Source: Paracoccaceae bacterium (lineage in GTDB: Bacteria; Pseudomonadota; Alphaproteobacteria; Rhodobacterales; Rhodobacteraceae). From it: a DNA stretch of 64,000 bases. The stretch's first letter is position 1. Each line of letters opens with the position of its first letter. The DNA is taken from NCBI GenBank assembly GCA_030758115.1, contig JANREX010000042.1:36155-100154 (forward strand), given 5' to 3'. The translations under genes and the position numbers were made by a program. This document shows, piece by piece, positions 42,071-51,946 of the stretch. The notes beneath the pieces are model-generated. The model was not told where the DNA came from. It searched no databases and was given only the letters and a program-made list of their open reading frames with translations.

Positions 42071-42703
42071 TCACCCGCCGTTCGGGACATGGGTGCTCAG
42101 ACCCAATTGCAGCCAGACTTGCATCCCGCCACGGTAATAGCTGAGCTTTTCAGCAGGGTAGCCTGCCTGAAGAAGGTGCCGGATCGCGAGCGGCGCCTGA
42201 TCGCACCAGGGGCCATTGCAGAAGATCGCCAGTTGCCTGACCTGCGAGAAATCCCACTGTGACCCCGTGAGAGTCGCCCCCAGCGCCTTGAGGATCTCGT
42301 CACGATAGGGATTGGCCGGGTCAAGCGTGGCAAAGGGCAGGTTGATCGCGCCGGGGATCGTGCCCTTGGCGAAGAACTCCGGAAGCCTGCTGTCCAGCAA
42401 CAGGCCATCGCCCGCCGCGACGCGGGCTTCCAGAAAATCCATCACCTCAAGCTCGCCCAGGGTGACGACACCGGGCGCCACGGTCATCGGCGTGATGCAG
42501 AAAGGCGGGCAGGGGCGCGAGGTGCGGGTAAAGTCGCCCTCAAGCCGGTTTTCGCTGTCCTGGATGCGGTCGATGACGATCTGTGCACCATTCAGCGTGA
42601 TCGTCCGCGCCTCGATATCCTGCGTGATGCGCACGCTCTCTGCGTGGGCGGGAAGCGTTGCAATACTGACAAAAAGACACACAAGGCCAAAACGGCGCAA
42701 CAT
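42071..42703 (-). CDS. Periplasmic rhodanese-domain protein
   Basis: 210 residues from ATG 42703 after AGGGGGAT. Sec signal peptide, residues 1-21, ending AHA before ESVRI. The rhodanese fold spans about 95-205: LLLDSRLPEFFAKGTIPGAINLP and the active loop IFCNGPWCDQAP with the catalytic Cys. A segment with CPPFC (about residue 66) adds two more cysteines. It probably transfers sulfur or handles thiols in the periplasm; the acceptor is unknown. Its upstream region holds a four-site GANTC cluster. Confidence 0.84.
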   Translation of the reverse strand: MLRRFGLVCLFVSIATLPAHAESVRITQDIEARTITLNGAQIVIDRIQDSENRLEGDFTRTSRPCPPFCITPMTVAPGVVTLGELEVMDFLEARVAAGDGLLLDSRLPEFFAKGTIPGAINLPFATLDPANPYRDEILKALGATLTGSQWDFSQVRQLAIFCNGPWCDQAPLAIRHLLQAGYPAEKLSYYRGGMQVWLQLGLSTHVPNGG

Positions 42704-42781
42704 CACGAATATCCCCCTGAAAAGGGACAGCCCGGAAGATTGGCAGACGGGCTTGCCCCGATGAATAGGCCAGATATAGGC

Positions 42782-42831
42782 GAATCGGTCCGAATCAGTC
42801 AACATAAAGTGATTCGGGACAGGGGCGATTC
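42782..42831. promoter_or_regulatory. GANTC cluster with long palindrome upstream of the rhodanese gene
   Basis: Four GANTC sites within 50 bases: GAATC at 42782 and 42792, GATTC at 42811 and 42827. The inner pair forms CCGAATCA-N12-TGATTCGG, a perfect 8-bp inverted repeat (42790-42817). GANTC is the target of the alphaproteobacterial CcrM methyltransferase. The cluster is about 80 bases upstream of the rhodanese start. Confidence 0.6.
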
Positions 42832-42899
42832 GTCCGCAGGTCACCTGCGGCGCCGATATTCCGGGCGATTCCCGTGATGCGTCTTTGCCGGGCCGCGGG

Positions 42900-44174
42900 T
42901 CAGCTGTTTTCGCGCAGAATCGACCCCGCAAGGTAAAGCGATCCGCAGATCAGCACCCGCGCCCGAGGATCATCGGCCGCGATGTCGGCCAGCGCCGCGT
43001 TGACCGATGCGGCCACGCTGGCGCGGATCCCGGCCTGTGTCGCCGCTGCCGCCGTATCCTCTGCCGGAAGCGTCGCCTCGGTATCGGGAATGCTCACGGC
43101 GTGAAGGCTGTCCACATGGGGCGCCATCGGGCGCAGATAGCCGCCGATATCCTTGGTGTTCAGCATGCCGCAGATCAGATGTGTGGGCCGCCTCGGCAAT
43201 GTCGCAAGATGCGCGCCGATCGCCTCGCCTGCTGCCGGGTTGTGCCCGCCATCCAGCCAAAGCTCGACCTGCGGAGCCGAGGCGACAAGCGGACCCTCGC
43301 GTAGCCGCTGCATGCGCGCGGGCCAGAAGGCGCGGGTCACGGCAGCCTCGAAGGCGGCGTCCGGCTGTCCCAGATGCCGCAGCGCCGCCAGCGCCGCGCC
43401 TGCGTTCTGGATCTGATGCGCGCCGGGCAGGTTGGGCAGGGGCATGTCGACCAGCCCGTTCTCATCCTGATAGATCATGCGGTCGCCTTCGCGTCCCACA
43501 TGCCAATGCTGCCCGTGGATCAACAGCGGGGCGCCGACGCGGGCGGCGCTGGCCTCGATCGCCTCAAGGCCCTCATCGGCCTGAGGGCCGACGATGCAGG
43601 TCACGCCACGCTTCAGGATACCGGCCTTTTCGCCCGCGATCTTTCCAAGGGTATCGCCAAGATATTGCTCATGATCCATCGAAACCGGCGTAATGATGCA
43701 CAGCGCGGGCTTTTCGATCACATTGGTTGCGTCCAGCCGCCCGCCAAGGCCAACCTCCAGCAGGGTGTAGTCGGCGGGTGTGCGCGCAAAGGCCAGCAGC
43801 GCCGCGCAGGTCGTGATCTCGAAATAGGTGATGTTCGCACCGTCATTGGCGCCATAGCAGTCCTGCAACATCTCGGTCAGATGCTGCTCGGTGATCAGCT
43901 CTCCGGCCAATCGAATCCGCTCGTGGAAGCGCGCCAGATGCGGCGAGGTATAGGCATGCACCGCATGACCTGCCGCCTCAAGCCCGGCGCGGATCATGGC
44001 CTGGGTGCTGCCCTTGCCATTGGTGCCTGCGATATGGATCACCGGCGGCAGACGGTCCTGCGGATTGTCCAATGCGGCCAGCAAGCGCCAGACACGATCC
44101 AGCGTCAGGTCGATGATCTTGGGGTGAAGCGCCATCATCCGTTCAAGGATGATGTCCGAACCTGTGTTTGCCAT
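42900..44174 (-). CDS. folC: Bifunctional dihydrofolate synthase / folylpolyglutamate synthase
   Basis: 424 residues. Adds glutamate to dihydropteroate and to folates using ATP. The P-loop is HIAGTNGKGSTQA (about 47-59), followed by AYTSPHLARFHERIRL and the Mur-ligase-type core LLEVGLGGRLDATNV with ISMDHEQYLG-like VSMDHEQYLG. The C-terminal domain contains LDGGHNPAAGEAIG. It follows accD by 7 bases on the same strand, the common accD-folC arrangement. Length is normal. Confidence 0.95.
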   Translation of the reverse strand: MANTGSDIILERMMALHPKIIDLTLDRVWRLLAALDNPQDRLPPVIHIAGTNGKGSTQAMIRAGLEAAGHAVHAYTSPHLARFHERIRLAGELITEQHLTEMLQDCYGANDGANITYFEITTCAALLAFARTPADYTLLEVGLGGRLDATNVIEKPALCIITPVSMDHEQYLGDTLGKIAGEKAGILKRGVTCIVGPQADEGLEAIEASAARVGAPLLIHGQHWHVGREGDRMIYQDENGLVDMPLPNLPGAHQIQNAGAALAALRHLGQPDAAFEAAVTRAFWPARMQRLREGPLVASAPQVELWLDGGHNPAAGEAIGAHLATLPRRPTHLICGMLNTKDIGGYLRPMAPHVDSLHAVSIPDTEATLPAEDTAAAATQAGIRASVAASVNAALADIAADDPRARVLICGSLYLAGSILRENS

Positions 44175-44181
44175 GATCGGA

Positions 44182-45096
44182 TCAGGTTGCGCTGGCGGGT
44201 GCCGTCGCCGCAGCGTCGGGGGCGGGCAGATCCCCCCAGACGGCAGGCGGCTGACCGATCAACATCCGGGTGATGGTGATCAATTCCTCGCGCAGCTTGG
44301 TGCGGGGCGTCACACGGTCCAGCATCCCGTGATCCAGCAGGTATTCGGCGCGCTGGAACCCTTCGGGCAGTTTCTCGCGGATGGTCTGTTCGATCACGCG
44401 GGGACCCGCAAAGCAGATCAATGCACCCGGTTCCGCGATCTGCACATCGCCCAGCATGGCATAGGACGCGGTCACCCCGCCTGTGGTCGGATGCGTCAGC
44501 ACCACGATATAGGGCAGGCCCGCCTCTTTCAGCATCTGGATCGCCACGGTCGAGCGCGGCATCTGCATCAGGGACAGGATCCCCTCCTGCATCCGCGCGC
44601 CACCGGCGGCGGAAAAAAGGATCAAGGGCCGCTTCAGCTTCACCGCCTCTTCGGCGGCGGCGATGATCGCATTGCCCACATACATGCCCATGGACCCGCC
44701 CATGAAGCTGAAGTCCTGCGCCGCTGCCACGATGGGGGTGCGCCCGATCTCGCCTGTCGCGACCAGCATCGCGTCACGCTCGCCGGTGGATTTCTGCGCG
44801 GCTTTCATGCGTTCGGGATATTTCTTCTGGTCGCGGAATTGCAGCGGATCGGCCAGTGGTTCCGGCACGGCAACCTCGGTGAAGATGCCGCCATCGAACA
44901 GCGCGGTGAACCGGGCGCGCGGCGTGATCGCCATGTGATGCCCGCAGGATGTGCAGACATTCTGGTTGTCGCTGAGTTCGCGGTGAAACAGCATCGTTCC
45001 GCAGTCGTCGCATTTCGTCCAGAGGTTCTCGGGCACTTCGCGACGCGAGAAGATCGAGTTGATCCGCGGGCGGACGTAGTTGGTGATCCAGTTCAT
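44182..45096 (-). CDS. accD: Acetyl-CoA carboxylase carboxyltransferase, beta subunit
   Basis: 304 residues from ATG 45096 ([16 protein letters not shown]). With AccA it transfers CO2 from carboxybiotin to acetyl-CoA, giving malonyl-CoA for fatty-acid synthesis. The N-terminal zinc ribbon uses Cys29, Cys32, Cys48 and Cys51. The crotonase-like core shows [19 protein letters not shown] and the [12 protein letters not shown] oxyanion segment. It leads the accD-folC operon. Confidence 0.96.
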   Translation of the reverse strand: MNWITNYVRPRINSIFSRREVPENLWTKCDDCGTMLFHRELSDNQNVCTSCGHHMAITPRARFTALFDGGIFTEVAVPEPLADPLQFRDQKKYPERMKAAQKSTGERDAMLVATGEIGRTPIVAAAQDFSFMGGSMGMYVGNAIIAAAEEAVKLKRPLILFSAAGGARMQEGILSLMQMPRSTVAIQMLKEAGLPYIVVLTHPTTGGVTASYAMLGDVQIAEPGALICFAGPRVIEQTIREKLPEGFQRAEYLLDHGMLDRVTPRTKLREELITITRMLIGQPPAVWGDLPAPDAAATAPASAT

Positions 45097-45177
45097 GGGC
45101 GACAGGCCTTTTTCGTGGTCGAGTGTCCGATAGGACGGTTCTAGCGCCGAGGTAAGCCTTCGGGCGACAAAATGCAA

Positions 45178-46122
45178 TCAGCGCCGGATGGCGATACGGG
45201 CACCGATCCATAACAGACCGATCCCCAGAAGCTCGATCAGAAAGCCGGGATCGAACAGGCTGACAGGGGCCATGCCCTCTGGCGGCATGGGGTGCGGCAT
45301 GGTTGGCGGCGGCAGAAGGGACTGTGCCGGATCCGCGGGAAACAGGAACAGGGCCAGACCGGAATCCATGCCGCCTGCCTGGCCGAAAACAAGAAAGGCC
45401 AAGGCGTTGTTGACCAGATGAAATCCGATGGCAGGCCCCAGCGTGCCGCTGCGCGCGGTCAGGTCTGCCGCGGCAAGGCCGAAGCAGAAGGCCCAGATCA
45501 TGTAATGCGCGGCCTCGACCGGGGGCAGTTCCGGCGTGTAATGCGCCGAGGCGAACAGCAGGCTTGGCAACACCAGCCAGACCCATGGTCGGTCGAACCG
45601 CGCCGCCAGCTGTTGCTGGACATACCCGCGGTAAAACAGCTCTTCTGCGCCGGTCTGGATCAGCAGCGCCGCCAGGGCCACCGGCAGCAGCGCAAGCCAG
45701 GGCCCGAGGGGGCGCATCTCCATCAGCGACAGCAATTCGACATCGGGTGGTATGAATTCGATGGCCAGCGTGCCGATGGCCAGCAGCAGCGTGACTTGCA
45801 GCATCTGTTGCAGGGCCAGCCCCGGCGGGCCGATCAGGCTGGCCAGGCCGCGCCCATGCAGCTTGCGGCTGACCAGAACGACGGCAAGGCCCAGGGCGAG
45901 AAAGCTGTAAAGCTGGATCAGAAGCCCGCGTGGCGTGCTGCCGCCCGCCACCTCGGCGGGGTCGGCCAGCGGCACCAGTCGCAGGAACGGCTCCATCAGG
46001 TACACCGAGGCCAGATACATCACCTCGACCAGCAGGATGCCGATGATCAGCAGCTTCGGCTCTGACCGCGCGCGGGCAGGCAGGATGAAACGCAGATGCG
46101 GATCATAGGCGCGCCGGGTCAT
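45178..46122 (-). CDS. CPBP-family intramembrane metalloprotease, copy 2 of tandem pair
   Basis: 314 residues, start at 46122 overlapping the upstream paralogue's stop by one base (TGATG). About eight transmembrane helices. CPBP/CAAX-protease motifs are EELFYRGYVQQQL (catalytic Glu-Glu and Arg), FASAHYTPE (His) and FHLVNNALAF (His/Asn). The family includes prenyl-protein and bacteriocin-immunity proteases; the substrate here is unknown. It and the upstream gene are about the same length and keep all motifs, indicating duplication. Confidence 0.87.
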   Translation of the reverse strand: MTRRAYDPHLRFILPARARSEPKLLIIGILLVEVMYLASVYLMEPFLRLVPLADPAEVAGGSTPRGLLIQLYSFLALGLAVVLVSRKLHGRGLASLIGPPGLALQQMLQVTLLLAIGTLAIEFIPPDVELLSLMEMRPLGPWLALLPVALAALLIQTGAEELFYRGYVQQQLAARFDRPWVWLVLPSLLFASAHYTPELPPVEAAHYMIWAFCFGLAAADLTARSGTLGPAIGFHLVNNALAFLVFGQAGGMDSGLALFLFPADPAQSLLPPPTMPHPMPPEGMAPVSLFDPGFLIELLGIGLLWIGARIAIRR

Positions 46123-47024
46123 CAGCGTCGAATCGCCAGCCGCGCCGCCAGCCAGCCGATCAGGATCAGCATGGCGTCGATCATCAGATAGGGCCGCAAG
46201 GCGACAGGATCGGCCATGTCGATCTGCAACCGGAACAGCGCCAGCCCGGACAGTGTTCCCTCGGCCGACAGGATCAGCAGGGCGCTGGCATTGGTCACGA
46301 AGTGCAGGGCGATGGCCGGCCCCAGCGTGCCGGCGCGCGCCGTCAGATCCGCCGCCGCCAGCGCGAAACCCGCGGCCCAGGCCATGATCAGCCAGCCATT
46401 GGCGCCCGCATCCGGCCTGTAATGCAAAAGCCCGAAGAGCACCGCCGGCGCCACCATCCACACCAGCGGGCTGCGGAACCGCGCGGCAAGCTGCTGCTGG
46501 ATATAGCCGCGAAACAGGATTTCTTCGGCCGAGGTCTGCACCAGAACCGCCACCAGCGATACGGGCAGCAGCAGGATCCACGTCAGCGGCGAAAGGCCGG
46601 GCACCAGCGGATCGGCAAAGCCCCATGGCGGCAGCACGCTGATCGCGATGGCAATCGCGATCAGCACCGCCAGCGTTGCACCGAATTGCCGCAGCATCAG
46701 CGGCCATGGCCCCAGCAGCGTCAGGGGATTGCGCCGGTGTAGCTGCAGGGTCACCACCGCCGCGGCCAGGGTCATGATGAGGAAGCTGTAAAGCAGGATC
46801 AGCACCCCGCCCGCAGTCTGGCCCGGTGTTTCGATACGGGTGATGTCGCGGTGCAACCCCTCGCCCGCAAGGCGCAGGATCGCCTGGCCGAACAGGGCGT
46901 TCAGGCCGATCACGATGACCATGATCAGCACCAGCCCCAGGGCCAGCCGCCAGACCTGCGCATGCGCACGCGCGGGGGCGACAAAGTCATCGTGCGCATC
47001 ATAGGGCATCGGTCTGGTCTGCAT
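46122..47024 (-). CDS. CPBP-family intramembrane metalloprotease, copy 1 of tandem pair
   Basis: 300 residues; ATG 47024 is used, and ATG 47009 (MPYDAHDDF) is an alternative because neither has a good ribosome site. Motifs: EEILFRGYIQQQL, FGLLHYRPD and LHFVTNASAL, arranged as in the adjacent paralogue. Membrane topology is similar, with a longer polar N-terminus (about 24 residues). The pair are translationally coupled and probably form one functional unit, perhaps with different substrates. Confidence 0.87.
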   Translation of the reverse strand: MQTRPMPYDAHDDFVAPARAHAQVWRLALGLVLIMVIVIGLNALFGQAILRLAGEGLHRDITRIETPGQTAGGVLILLYSFLIMTLAAAVVTLQLHRRNPLTLLGPWPLMLRQFGATLAVLIAIAIAISVLPPWGFADPLVPGLSPLTWILLLPVSLVAVLVQTSAEEILFRGYIQQQLAARFRSPLVWMVAPAVLFGLLHYRPDAGANGWLIMAWAAGFALAAADLTARAGTLGPAIALHFVTNASALLILSAEGTLSGLALFRLQIDMADPVALRPYLMIDAMLILIGWLAARLAIRR

Positions 47025-47125
47025 CCTCGTGTCGCGGCCTGTCCATCAGGCCCCTCGCAAGAACCTAGCGCGCGGCCCGGGGGGCGAACAGGGGGCTTGC
47101 AGTCCAGGGTGGCCCAGTTGCGGCA

Positions 47126-48106
47126 TTACGCCGGTCGCGATGACGCGATACGCAGCACATCCAGGTAATTGCGGCCGATCTGCATTTTCGCCGCGTGCCC
47201 CCGCTCCACCATCAGCCGATGCAGGCGCGGCAGGTTGCGGGCGGGCACATGCATCACAAGATGATGCTCCAGATGGTAATTGACCCAATAGGGCGCGACC
47301 AGCAGGCGCATCAGCGGCCCGGCATAGGTGGTGCGGGTGTTGCGCAGCGGATCGTCCACCGCCTCGACCGCGCCATGTTCGGCGATGTTGCGGATACGCA
47401 GGACAAGCTGAAACCACGTCAGAAGGGGCAGCAGCCAGAAGGCCAGCCACCACCACCATGCGCCCACCGCCCACATCAGCACGAAGATCACGGCATTGGC
47501 GATCAGCGCCCGCCCGATCACCGGGCCGGAAAACGCCTGCGCCAGCTCCTGTGCGCCGGGCTGGCCCTCGACCTCGCCGGCCATTTTCAGCGCGAACATG
47601 ATCTGCTGGCTGCGCTGCTTGATCCCGGTGCGCCCGGTGATGTCGCGCCAGAACTTGCGCCTGAGCGAGGCGCGCGTGGTGGGAAAGGGGCGCGACAGCT
47701 TCAGGTCGGGGTCTTCTTCCGTCTGCGTATGCCGATGGTGCTTCAGGTGATAACGGCGGTATTCGCCCAAGTCCGCAAGGATAGGCCGCCCGCACAGCCA
47801 TTCGCCCGCCCAGTCGTTCAGGTCGCGCGACCGGAACAACGCATTATGCGCCGCCTCATGCATCAGGATCGCCAGCCCCAGCTGCCGCGAGCCGATGATG
47901 ATGACAGCCAGCAGGAAGGTCAGTGGATTGGGCCATAGGGCGAACAGTCCCAGCGCCAGCGCGATCGTGCCCCAGCAATGCAGCACCAGCCACCACCCCC
48001 AGAGGTCGGATCGTTCGGCCAGCGCGCGGATCTCATCCGTGCTGAAGAAGTCGCGCCCCAGCGCCTGATGGCTCTTGCCCGATGCCGTCATGTTGCCTTG
48101 TGCCAT
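47126..48106 (-). CDS. Fatty acid desaturase family protein
   Basis: 326 residues, start at 48106 after GGGGAGGACGAG. A membrane di-iron desaturase/hydroxylase with three histidine boxes: HEAAHN (about residue 84), HLKHHRHT (about 120) and HLEHHL near 278. Four membrane segments flank the boxes. Members act on acyl lipids or carotenoids; the regiospecificity cannot be read. It is divergent from ilvD with a 166-base gap in which I see no clear operator. Confidence 0.88.
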   Translation of the reverse strand: MAQGNMTASGKSHQALGRDFFSTDEIRALAERSDLWGWWLVLHCWGTIALALGLFALWPNPLTFLLAVIIIGSRQLGLAILMHEAAHNALFRSRDLNDWAGEWLCGRPILADLGEYRRYHLKHHRHTQTEEDPDLKLSRPFPTTRASLRRKFWRDITGRTGIKQRSQQIMFALKMAGEVEGQPGAQELAQAFSGPVIGRALIANAVIFVLMWAVGAWWWWLAFWLLPLLTWFQLVLRIRNIAEHGAVEAVDDPLRNTRTTYAGPLMRLLVAPYWVNYHLEHHLVMHVPARNLPRLHRLMVERGHAAKMQIGRNYLDVLRIASSRPA

Positions 48107-48272
48107 CTCGTCCTCCCCTCCGCGATGATCGCCGCAGTGTTTGCCTGCAAGGCGACCCTGTCAACGTCGCAGCAGACCCGCGCACCCCGTGACGCCACGT
48201 TCTGCAATCGCACTTGTGCCACGCGAAACCCTTCTTTATTCCGATCCGGACAGATTTACCGGGGAGGCACCA

Positions 48273-50009
48273 ATGTCCACGAAACCGCGCATCGACAAAT
48301 CCAGACTGCCCAGCCGCTATGTGACCGAAGGGCCAGCACGCGCCCCGCACCGGTCCTATCTTTACGCGATGGGTCTGAACGAGGAGGAAATCCACCAGCC
48401 CCTGGTTGGTGTCGCGACCTGCTGGAACGAGGCCGCCCCCTGCAATATCGCCCTGAACCGTCAGGCGCAGGCCGTGAAGATGGGCGTCAAGCAGGCCTTC
48501 GGCACCCCGCGCGAATTCACCACGATCACCGTGACCGATGGTATCGCCATGGGCCATGAGGGCATGCGCTCGTCCCTCGCCAGCCGCGAGGCGATTGCCG
48601 ACACCGTCGAACTGACCATGCGCGGGCATTGCTATGACGCGATCGTCGGTCTGGCCGGCTGCGACAAGTCGCTGCCCGGCATGATGATGGCAATGGTCCG
48701 CCTGAACACGCCGTCGGTCTTCATCTATGGCGGCTCGATCCTGCCGGGCCGGCTGAATGGCAAGGACGTGACCGTTCAGGACGTGTTCGAGGCCGTGGGC
48801 CAGCATCAGGCCGGCAACATGTCCGATGCCGAGCTCGAGATCCTCGAGCGTGTGGCCTGCCCGACCTCGGGCGCCTGCGGTGGCCAGTTCACCGCAAATA
48901 CCATGGCCTGCGTCTCCGAGGCGATCGGCCTTGCGCTGATGAACTCCTCCGGCATGCCCGCCCCCTATGAAAGCCGCGACCAGTATGGCGAGGCGTCGGG
49001 CCGCGCGGTCATGAACCTGATCGAAAAGAACATCCGCGCCCGCGATGTCGTCACGCTGAAGTCGCTGGAAAACGCGGCCCGCGTCGTGGCTTGCACCGGC
49101 GGTTCCACCAATGCGGGCCTGCACCTGCCCGCCATCGCCCATGAGGCGGGGATCGACTTCTTCCTTGATGACGTCTGCGAGATTTTCCGCGACACCCCCT
49201 ATTTCGTGAACCTCAAGCCCGGCGGCGACTACGTGGCCAAGGACCTCTACGAGGCAGGCGGCGTTCCCGTCGTGATGAAGGAACTGCGCAAGGCGGGTCT
49301 GATCCACGAGGATTGCATCACCGCCAGCGGCTACAGCATCGGCGAGGAACTGGACAAGATCACCCGCGAGGCGGATGGCAAGGTCATCCACACCGTTGCC
49401 AACCCGATCACCAAAACCGGCGGTGTTGTCGGCCTCAAGGGTAACCTTGCCCCCACCGGCGCCATCGTGAAGGTTGCGGGCATGACCGAGGATCAGCAGG
49501 TCTTCACCGGCCCCGCCCGCGTGTTCGAATGTGAAGAAGACGCCTTCGCCGCCGTTCAGCGCCGCGACTACAAGGAAGGCGATGTGATCGTCATCCGCAA
49601 CGAGGGCCCCGCAGGCGGCCCCGGCATGCGCGAGATGCTGGCGACGACTGCCGCCATTTCGGGTCAGGGCATGGGCAAGAAGGTCGCGCTTATCACCGAT
49701 GGCCGTTTCTCTGGCGCGACCCGCGGCTTCTGCGTGGGCCATGTCGGCCCCGAAGCAGCCCATTGCGGCCCGATCGCCCTGGTCAAGGACGGTGACATGA
49801 TCACGCTGAACGCCATCACGGGCGAAATCAGCGTCGATCTGACAGATGCCGAGCTTGAGGCCCGCAAGGCCGATTGGAAAGGCCCGCGCCCCACGATCTA
49901 TGCCAGCGGCGCACTGTGGAAATATGCACAGATCGTCGGTGAAACCTACAAGGGTGCCGTCACCCATCCGGGGGCCAAGGCCGAAAAGCACATCTACATG
50001 GATCTGTAA
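48273..50009 (+). CDS. ilvD: Dihydroxy-acid dehydratase
   Basis: 578 residues. ATG 48273 follows GGGGAGG by 5 bases. Dehydrates 2,3-dihydroxy-3-methylbutanoate/pentanoate in valine, leucine and isoleucine synthesis. Iron-sulfur and active-site motifs are present: [48 protein letters not shown] and the C-terminal [20 protein letters not shown]. The related Edd has a different length and N-terminus. It is followed by a lipoprotein gene 19 bases later. Confidence 0.95.
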   Translation: MSTKPRIDKSRLPSRYVTEGPARAPHRSYLYAMGLNEEEIHQPLVGVATCWNEAAPCNIALNRQAQAVKMGVKQAFGTPREFTTITVTDGIAMGHEGMRSSLASREAIADTVELTMRGHCYDAIVGLAGCDKSLPGMMMAMVRLNTPSVFIYGGSILPGRLNGKDVTVQDVFEAVGQHQAGNMSDAELEILERVACPTSGACGGQFTANTMACVSEAIGLALMNSSGMPAPYESRDQYGEASGRAVMNLIEKNIRARDVVTLKSLENAARVVACTGGSTNAGLHLPAIAHEAGIDFFLDDVCEIFRDTPYFVNLKPGGDYVAKDLYEAGGVPVVMKELRKAGLIHEDCITASGYSIGEELDKITREADGKVIHTVANPITKTGGVVGLKGNLAPTGAIVKVAGMTEDQQVFTGPARVFECEEDAFAAVQRRDYKEGDVIVIRNEGPAGGPGMREMLATTAAISGQGMGKKVALITDGRFSGATRGFCVGHVGPEAAHCGPIALVKDGDMITLNAITGEISVDLTDAELEARKADWKGPRPTIYASGALWKYAQIVGETYKGAVTHPGAKAEKHIYMDL

Positions 50010-50028
50010 CAGAACGGGGCGTCCGTCG

Positions 50029-50595
50029 ATGCGTATCTGGTTGGCCGCTTTTCTGGCCCTGTCCCTTTCGGGGTGCCTCCAGCTTGATGGAGGCACCACG
50101 CCAAAGCCGGCTCTGCGTCAGGCGGAACTGGCCGGGGGCAACGTGATCCTGCGCCCCCCATCCGGTTATTGCGTGGACGCCGGCAGCGTCGTGAACCGGG
50201 CGCAGGGCAGTTTTGCGCTGATTGGCAGTTGCGCGACCCTGACGGGCGACACCAGTGGCGTTTTTGTCGAACCTGCGATCATTACCATCTCGGCCTCGCC
50301 CATTGGCGAGGGGGGCGTCAGTACGGACAGCCGCGATTTTCAGCAGGCCCTTGGCCGTGGCCGTATCCTGCGCGCCATCAACCGCGAGGGCCTTGCCCTC
50401 TTGCAGGTCGAGGGTGGCTCGACCGTGCCACCCAACGCGGACCAAAGGCATTGGCGGGCGCTGACGACCGTCGGTGACACGGTCCTTGGTCTGGCTCTCT
50501 ATGGCGCGCCTGACAGCGTGATGGTGTCGGATCGCGGGATGCGGTTCATGCTGGATCTGGTCGATGCGATCCGTCGCGACAGCCCCGCAGGCTGA
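50029..50595 (+). CDS. Hypothetical lipoprotein
   Basis: 188 residues from ATG 50029. The lipoprotein signal is MRIWLAAFLALSLSGC, with lipidation at Cys16. The mature region has PPSGYCVDAGSVVNRAQGSFALIGSCATLTG, where two cysteines could form a disulfide, and a C-terminal helix (MRFMLDLVDAIRRDSP). I do not recognise a named family. It lies 19 bases after ilvD on the same strand and may be read through from it. The combination suggests a small envelope protein typical of this order. Confidence 0.75.
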   Translation: MRIWLAAFLALSLSGCLQLDGGTTPKPALRQAELAGGNVILRPPSGYCVDAGSVVNRAQGSFALIGSCATLTGDTSGVFVEPAIITISASPIGEGGVSTDSRDFQQALGRGRILRAINREGLALLQVEGGSTVPPNADQRHWRALTTVGDTVLGLALYGAPDSVMVSDRGMRFMLDLVDAIRRDSPAG

Positions 50596-50759
50596 TTGGC
50601 GGCAGTCGGGCCTTCCCCCTGCAGCAGATTGATCCGCTGGCCGCGTTTCTTTAATTGTGTCAATAGGCTTCATCGGTAAGGATTGTTTCGTCATTAGGCG
50701 GTACTGACAGACGCCGAGTGTGGTAAGCGGAAAAGACAGGCAAGGCAGGTCGGGACATC

Positions 50760-51533
50760 ATGACAAGGCTGGGTGGCAAGGTTCTCGACGCAATTGCATT
50801 CGCGCGCAGCCGCAGCCGCTGGGCCAGCGCCGCCAGTCGGGCCGACAAGGCCGATCTGGCCGATTTGCGGCTTCAACGCCAGCGGGCCCGCCAGCTGCGG
50901 CGCCATCTGGATGATCTGATCCATGTCGCCGAAAGCCGCCTTGCCCTGCCGATGATCGGGTCCAACGCCTTTCGCAGGCCGCATGGGGCCGATTGGGGCT
51001 GGCGGCCTGAATTGTGGCGCGGCCCTTTGCCGGTGCCCGGCTTCGCCTCGGTGCCCAGCAAAAGCATGCTGGGCAATGAGGTGACGCTGTTTCATGACTG
51101 CGGACGCTCCGAAGTGACCCTGCGCCAGCTGCGCAACCGGCGCGAGCAGGATCTTGCGCCCTTCGGTCTGCGGCTGGATGTGTTCCGGTTCGACGGATCC
51201 TTCCTGTCGCTTGCGGTCGATCTGCCCGGCGATGCGGTGGCCGGGCTGAAACGCCGCCATCTGATCCGCATGAACACCATCATCGAGATGGAAAAACCGC
51301 TTGAGATTTTTGCGCGGCTCAACATTCGCCACGGGCCGAACACCGAACAGATCGTGCGCGAATTGCCTCTGCACGAAGAAGACATCATGGTGGAATTCGA
51401 CCTTGCCTATTCGGGCATGAACGAAAAACGTGTCGAAAAGGCCTGGGTCGACCTGATCTTCGAGGGCCCCGAGATGAACCAGGTGATCCTGCGTGACCTC
51501 ACCTTCAGCAGGCGCCCGCGCGCCGAATTGTGA
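50760..51533 (+). CDS. DUF6478 family protein
   Basis: 257 residues. Matches by memory the DUF6478 family of Rhodobacteraceae, with an Arg/Ala-rich N-terminal helix (LADLRLQRQRARQLRRHLDDL), LPMIGSNAFRRPHGADWGW, and a conserved C-terminal half (KPLEIFARLNIRHGPNTEQI; EKAWVDLIFEGPEMNQV). No signal or membrane helix is visible. The function is unknown. A 164-base gap separates it from the lipoprotein gene; I see no operator there. It is followed after 24 bases by another small gene. Confidence 0.78.
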   Translation: MTRLGGKVLDAIAFARSRSRWASAASRADKADLADLRLQRQRARQLRRHLDDLIHVAESRLALPMIGSNAFRRPHGADWGWRPELWRGPLPVPGFASVPSKSMLGNEVTLFHDCGRSEVTLRQLRNRREQDLAPFGLRLDVFRFDGSFLSLAVDLPGDAVAGLKRRHLIRMNTIIEMEKPLEIFARLNIRHGPNTEQIVRELPLHEEDIMVEFDLAYSGMNEKRVEKAWVDLIFEGPEMNQVILRDLTFSRRPRAEL

Positions 51534-51557
51534 TACCGGATCCAAGAGGATGAACAC

Positions 51558-51932
51558 GTGAGTGCATTGACCGTCACCAAGACCCGTCTTTTCCAGGGAA
51601 TATGGGAAGGCATCGTGACAGGGGCCCCTGCGGGCGCGCGCCCGTCGATTGCCGTGACCCATCTGGAACAGCCTGTCCCCGGTGCCGAACTGCTTGAGGG
51701 CGCAAAGGGCAGCAACTGGGTGCTGCGTATCCCCGTTCCGCGCCAGGCCCTGTCCGACGGCATCCATACTTTCCTGATCCGTGACGGTGAAACGGGCGAG
51801 ACCCTGAACAGTTTCGCCATCCTCGCCGGAGAGGCGCTGGCCGATGATATCCGCGCCGAAATGGATCTGCTGCGCGAGGAACTGGATCTTCTCAAGCGCG
51901 CGTTCCGGCGTCACTGCCTTGAGACCATGTAG
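51558..51932 (+). CDS. Hypothetical protein, C-terminal coiled coil
   Basis: 124 residues from GTG 51558, with AAGAGGA upstream. The first ~90 residues are predicted beta-rich (LFQGIWEGIVTGAPA, WVLRIPVPRQALSDGIHTFLIRD). The last ~30 residues form a charged heptad-like helix (IRAEMDLLREELDLLKRAF). It is not a family I can name. It sits between the DUF6478 gene and a YdhR-like gene with 24- and 14-base gaps, which suggests one operon. Confidence 0.7.
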   Translation: MSALTVTKTRLFQGIWEGIVTGAPAGARPSIAVTHLEQPVPGAELLEGAKGSNWVLRIPVPRQALSDGIHTFLIRDGETGETLNSFAILAGEALADDIRAEMDLLREELDLLKRAFRRHCLETM

Positions 51933-51946
51933 CACGAGGCTATGCC

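Noticed and set aside
41964..42074. N-terminal extension of the LysM protein from the rhodanese stop
   Set aside because: Third-position GC is lower than in the neighbouring genes and no family pattern is visible; ATG 41963 gives a clear signal anchor.
45178..46707. A 509-residue minus-strand frame extending the second CPBP protease
   Set aside because: The extension overlaps the first CPBP gene in another frame. A start at 46122 gives the normal family length and a TGATG junction.
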